This document shows, one piece after another, positions 5,665-7,916 of a stretch of 7,916 nucleotides of DNA. The notes below the pieces were generated by a model, which worked only from the letters and a program-made list of their open reading frames with translations, was not told where the DNA came from and made no database searches. Within the stretch, counting starts at the first letter, position 1, and every line of letters begins with the position of its first letter. Made by a program: the position numbers and the translations under genes. The DNA is taken from positions 1-7,916 of the forward strand of contig JAHZHK010000094.1 in the NCBI GenBank assembly GCA_019420325.1, in the 5' to 3' direction. The DNA is from Coriobacteriaceae bacterium (GTDB lineage: Bacteria > Actinomycetota > Coriobacteriia > Coriobacteriales > UMGS124).

Positions 5665-7916
5665 ATGGCAGAATCGACCATTACGCGGCGCTCGTTCATC
5701 AGCGCTGCCGCCGTGGCCGGCGCAGCAGCCGCCCTCGGCGTAGGCACCGCAGACGACCTGGTCGCCAGCGACAAGGCTTGGGCAGACGACGACGTGACGG
5801 AAGTCCGCACGTCGTGCCGCGCATGCATCGCCAACTGCGGTGTAATCGCAGAGGTGCGCAACGGCCGCGTCGTCAAGATCAAGGGCGACCCGATCGACCC
5901 CATGTCCAAGGGACGCGTGTGCCCCAAGGGCCTGAGCGGCGTTCAGGCGCTCTACCACCCCAACCGCAATAAGTACCCCATGAAGCGCGTGGGCGCCAAG
6001 CCCGGCAACGATTGGGAGCGCATCAGCTGGGACGAGGCCGCACAGACCGTGGCACGTCACCTCATCGACATGCGTGACAAGACGGGCAAGCACGGCCTTC
6101 TGTGCTCCACCGGTGGCGGCGGAAACCCCCAGTTCTTCTCCCCGCCCCGCTTCCGCAACTTCTGGGGCGCCGGCAACGTCTTCGAGCCCGGCTGCGCCCA
6201 GTGCTACCTGCCGCGCAACTACACCATGGGCAAGATCAACGGTCTAGGCGACACCTCCATCGCCGACTCTGGCTGCCCCGAGCTGTATAAGCCCGCCAAG
6301 TACGGCGGCCTGTGCGAGGTCTACGTTATGTGGGGCACCGGCCCTGCTTGGCACTCCCCCTCCACCTCGGGCCGCTGTGTGGCCGAGCTGCGCGCCAACG
6401 GCTGCAAGACCATCGTCATCGACCCGCGCTTCAACGCCGATGCGACGAAGGCCGACATCTGGCTGCCCATCAAGCCCGGCACCGACCTGGCCATGATGCT
6501 CGGCTGGATGCACTACATCATCGAGAACGGTCTGTACGAGAAAATCCCCGGGTACGAGGACTTCTGCGAGCAGTGGACCAACCTGCCCTTCCTGGTGGAC
6601 CCCCGCGACGAGGTCTCGCTGCCCTCCGTGGCCGAGGACATCACGGCCGACGGCATGCTGCTGCGCGCCTCGCAGGTCTTTGACGACGTGGACGAAACCA
6701 ACGAGGGCTACGTCTACTTCGACACCGAGACCGGCCAGGTCACCAAGGCCTTCGCCCTGGGCCCGGACAACGACGGCACCTACCACCCGCAGCTCTTCGG
6801 CACCGTTGACGTCACGCTCAAGGACGGCTCGACAATCACCTGCAAGACGGCCTTCCAGGCCTACAAGGACCGCTGCGCCGACTACGACCTCGACACCGTG
6901 GCCGCCATCACCGGCTGCGACGCGGGGAAGATCGCCGAGGCCATCGAGCTGTACTGCTCCACGGCTCACGGCGGTATCTCGCTGGGCGTTGCCACCGACA
7001 TGTACCCGGGCTCGGCCCAGGCTGCAATCGGTGCTGCCGCGCTCGACTGCATGACCGCACACCTCTGGCACCCCGGTTGCCCCGCCAACAAGGTGGGCGG
7101 ACGGGGCTCCGCGGGCATCAACTCCGCCGAGTCCACCATCTTCCCCATAGGCTTTTTTGGACCCGCCGGTAACGGTGGCTACAAGTTCCAGGAAGACGAA
7201 GCCGTTCTCGAGCGTTTGGGCTACTGCGAGCACAAGGGCCTTGGTGGCTGGATGCACTCGCACATCCCCACGATCCTTTCCGCCATTCTCACCGGCGAGC
7301 CCTACCAGCCCAAGGTCTGGATCGAGCGCTCCGGCAACAAGATGGCCGCCCTGGGCAACGCCAGCTCCTGGGTTGACGCCATCCCCAAGCTCGACCTCAT
7401 CGTGCAGGGCTACATGTACCCCACCTCGTTCACCACTGAGGCGGCCGACATCGTGTTCCCCGTGTGCGAGTGGCTTGAGAACGCCTTCGCCCAGAACCGC
7501 CTGAACGTCAACCTGCTGCGTCAGCCTGTCACGAACCTGTTCGAGGCAGCCGACGAGATCATGATGTGGGGCAAGATCGCCGAGGCCATGAGCGACCCCG
7601 AGTCGGACCTGTACGATCCCAACATGGAAGCGTGCATGGATGCCGAGAAGATCGCCTCCCCCATGGTGAGCCCGTACTGGAAGACGATCAACGAGTACTG
7701 GGACTACGTCGCACAGCAGTGCGGCGACCCGCGTATCACCACCATGGAAGAGGCCCGCGCTATCATGCCCGAGGAGTGGGCGACCGATGACGAGTACTGG
7801 GGAGGCACGACCTACGACGGTTACAAGCTCGTAAATGCCGGCGGCGGTGCAGGCGGCCCCAAGGGCGGCATGGGCCCCGGCGCTGAGGCTGCCGACCCGA
7901 ACGCACCCCAGCTCTA
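5665..7916 (+). CDS. Tat-exported molybdopterin oxidoreductase (DMSO reductase superfamily), 3' end cut off
   Basis: The product is a large catalytic subunit of the DMSO reductase superfamily, with 750 open codons before the right edge. The N-terminus has a twin-arginine signal (TRRSFI at 7-12, a hydrophobic Ala-rich stretch to about 27, and likely cleavage after AWA at 38-40), so it is exported folded. A [4Fe-4S] site follows: Cys51, Cys54, Cys58 and Cys86 (C-x2-C-x3-C-x27-C-PKG). The region where the molybdenum ligand sits in relatives reads EPGCAQCYLPR (174-184), making Cys177 or Cys180 a candidate ligand. Further family features are the MWGTGPAWHSPS loop near 230, IDPRFNADATKADIWLPIKPG, and EAADIVFPVCEWLEN near residue 600. 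A Gly-rich stretch begins at 726 and the cofactor-binding C-terminal domain lies beyond the window. The locus layout recalls Eggerthellaceae catechol dehydroxylases and related enzymes, but the substrate is not known. No electron-transfer partner is visible; one could lie downstream. Confidence 0.95.
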   Translation, partial: MAESTITRRSFISAAAVAGAAAALGVGTADDLVASDKAWADDDVTEVRTSCRACIANCGVIAEVRNGRVVKIKGDPIDPMSKGRVCPKGLSGVQALYHPNRNKYPMKRVGAKPGNDWERISWDEAAQTVARHLIDMRDKTGKHGLLCSTGGGGNPQFFSPPRFRNFWGAGNVFEPGCAQCYLPRNYTMGKINGLGDTSIADSGCPELYKPAKYGGLCEVYVMWGTGPAWHSPSTSGRCVAELRANGCKTIVIDPRFNADATKADIWLPIKPGTDLAMMLGWMHYIIENGLYEKIPGYEDFCEQWTNLPFLVDPRDEVSLPSVAEDITADGMLLRASQVFDDVDETNEGYVYFDTETGQVTKAFALGPDNDGTYHPQLFGTVDVTLKDGSTITCKTAFQAYKDRCADYDLDTVAAITGCDAGKIAEAIELYCSTAHGGISLGVATDMYPGSAQAAIGAAALDCMTAHLWHPGCPANKVGGRGSAGINSAESTIFPIGFFGPAGNGGYKFQEDEAVLERLGYCEHKGLGGWMHSHIPTILSAILTGEPYQPKVWIERSGNKMAALGNASSWVDAIPKLDLIVQGYMYPTSFTTEAADIVFPVCEWLENAFAQNRLNVNLLRQPVTNLFEAADEIMMWGKIAEAMSDPESDLYDPNMEACMDAEKIASPMVSPYWKTINEYWDYVAQQCGDPRITTMEEARAIMPEEWATDDEYWGGTTYDGYKLVNAGGGAGGPKGGMGPGAEAADPNAPQL

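Noticed and set aside
7150..7160. T6 run in the molybdoenzyme as a programmed frameshift site
   Set aside because: The frame continues with good family sequence on both sides (GFFGPAG), and no alternative-frame product is evident.
6244..7263. 339-codon minus-strand open frame within the molybdoenzyme
   Set aside because: It is a Val/Gly/Leu/Arg-rich mirror of a strongly biased coding strand, and the sense strand carries clear family motifs throughout.

Overview
The window looks like a high-GC anaerobic actinobacterium of the class Coriobacteriia, most likely family Eggerthellaceae (the Slackia / Adlercreutzia / Eggerthella / Gordonibacter group). This is inferred from three things: the high-GC third positions, a regulator with 12 membrane segments and a LuxR-type helix-turn-helix, and a divergently transcribed gene for a secreted (Tat) molybdopterin enzyme. 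That pairing is typical of these gut bacteria. No rRNA, tRNA, CRISPR array, transposase or integrase is visible.

Left part (1-1320) is housekeeping. The minus strand carries most of metF (methylenetetrahydrofolate reductase), cut by the left edge. A divergent gene at 901-1242 encodes a small ArsC/Spx-fold protein in which the usual catalytic cysteine is a serine. A strong intrinsic terminator follows it.

Middle part (1321-2829) looks like an accessory insert. It has short dispersed extragenic motifs on both sides, a striking run of six 23-bp tandem units that alternate between two subtypes, and immediately after them an AAA_14/DUF4143 ATPase gene that is more AT-rich than its neighbours.

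Right part (2826-7916) is a coherent regulatory and catalytic unit. A membrane-embedded LuxR-family regulator (minus strand) diverges from an uncharacterised 279-residue protein built from two winged-helix-like repeats. Downstream on the same strand is a Tat-exported, [4Fe-4S]-containing molybdopterin oxidoreductase, cut by the right edge. A perfect 23-bp palindrome sits between the divergent genes and is the best candidate operator. The simplest model is that the regulator senses a substrate at the membrane and switches on the exported reductase or dehydroxylase. The substrate cannot be read from sequence alone. The most interesting points are the alternating repeat array with its ATPase and the uncharacterised double winged-helix protein in the molybdoenzyme locus.
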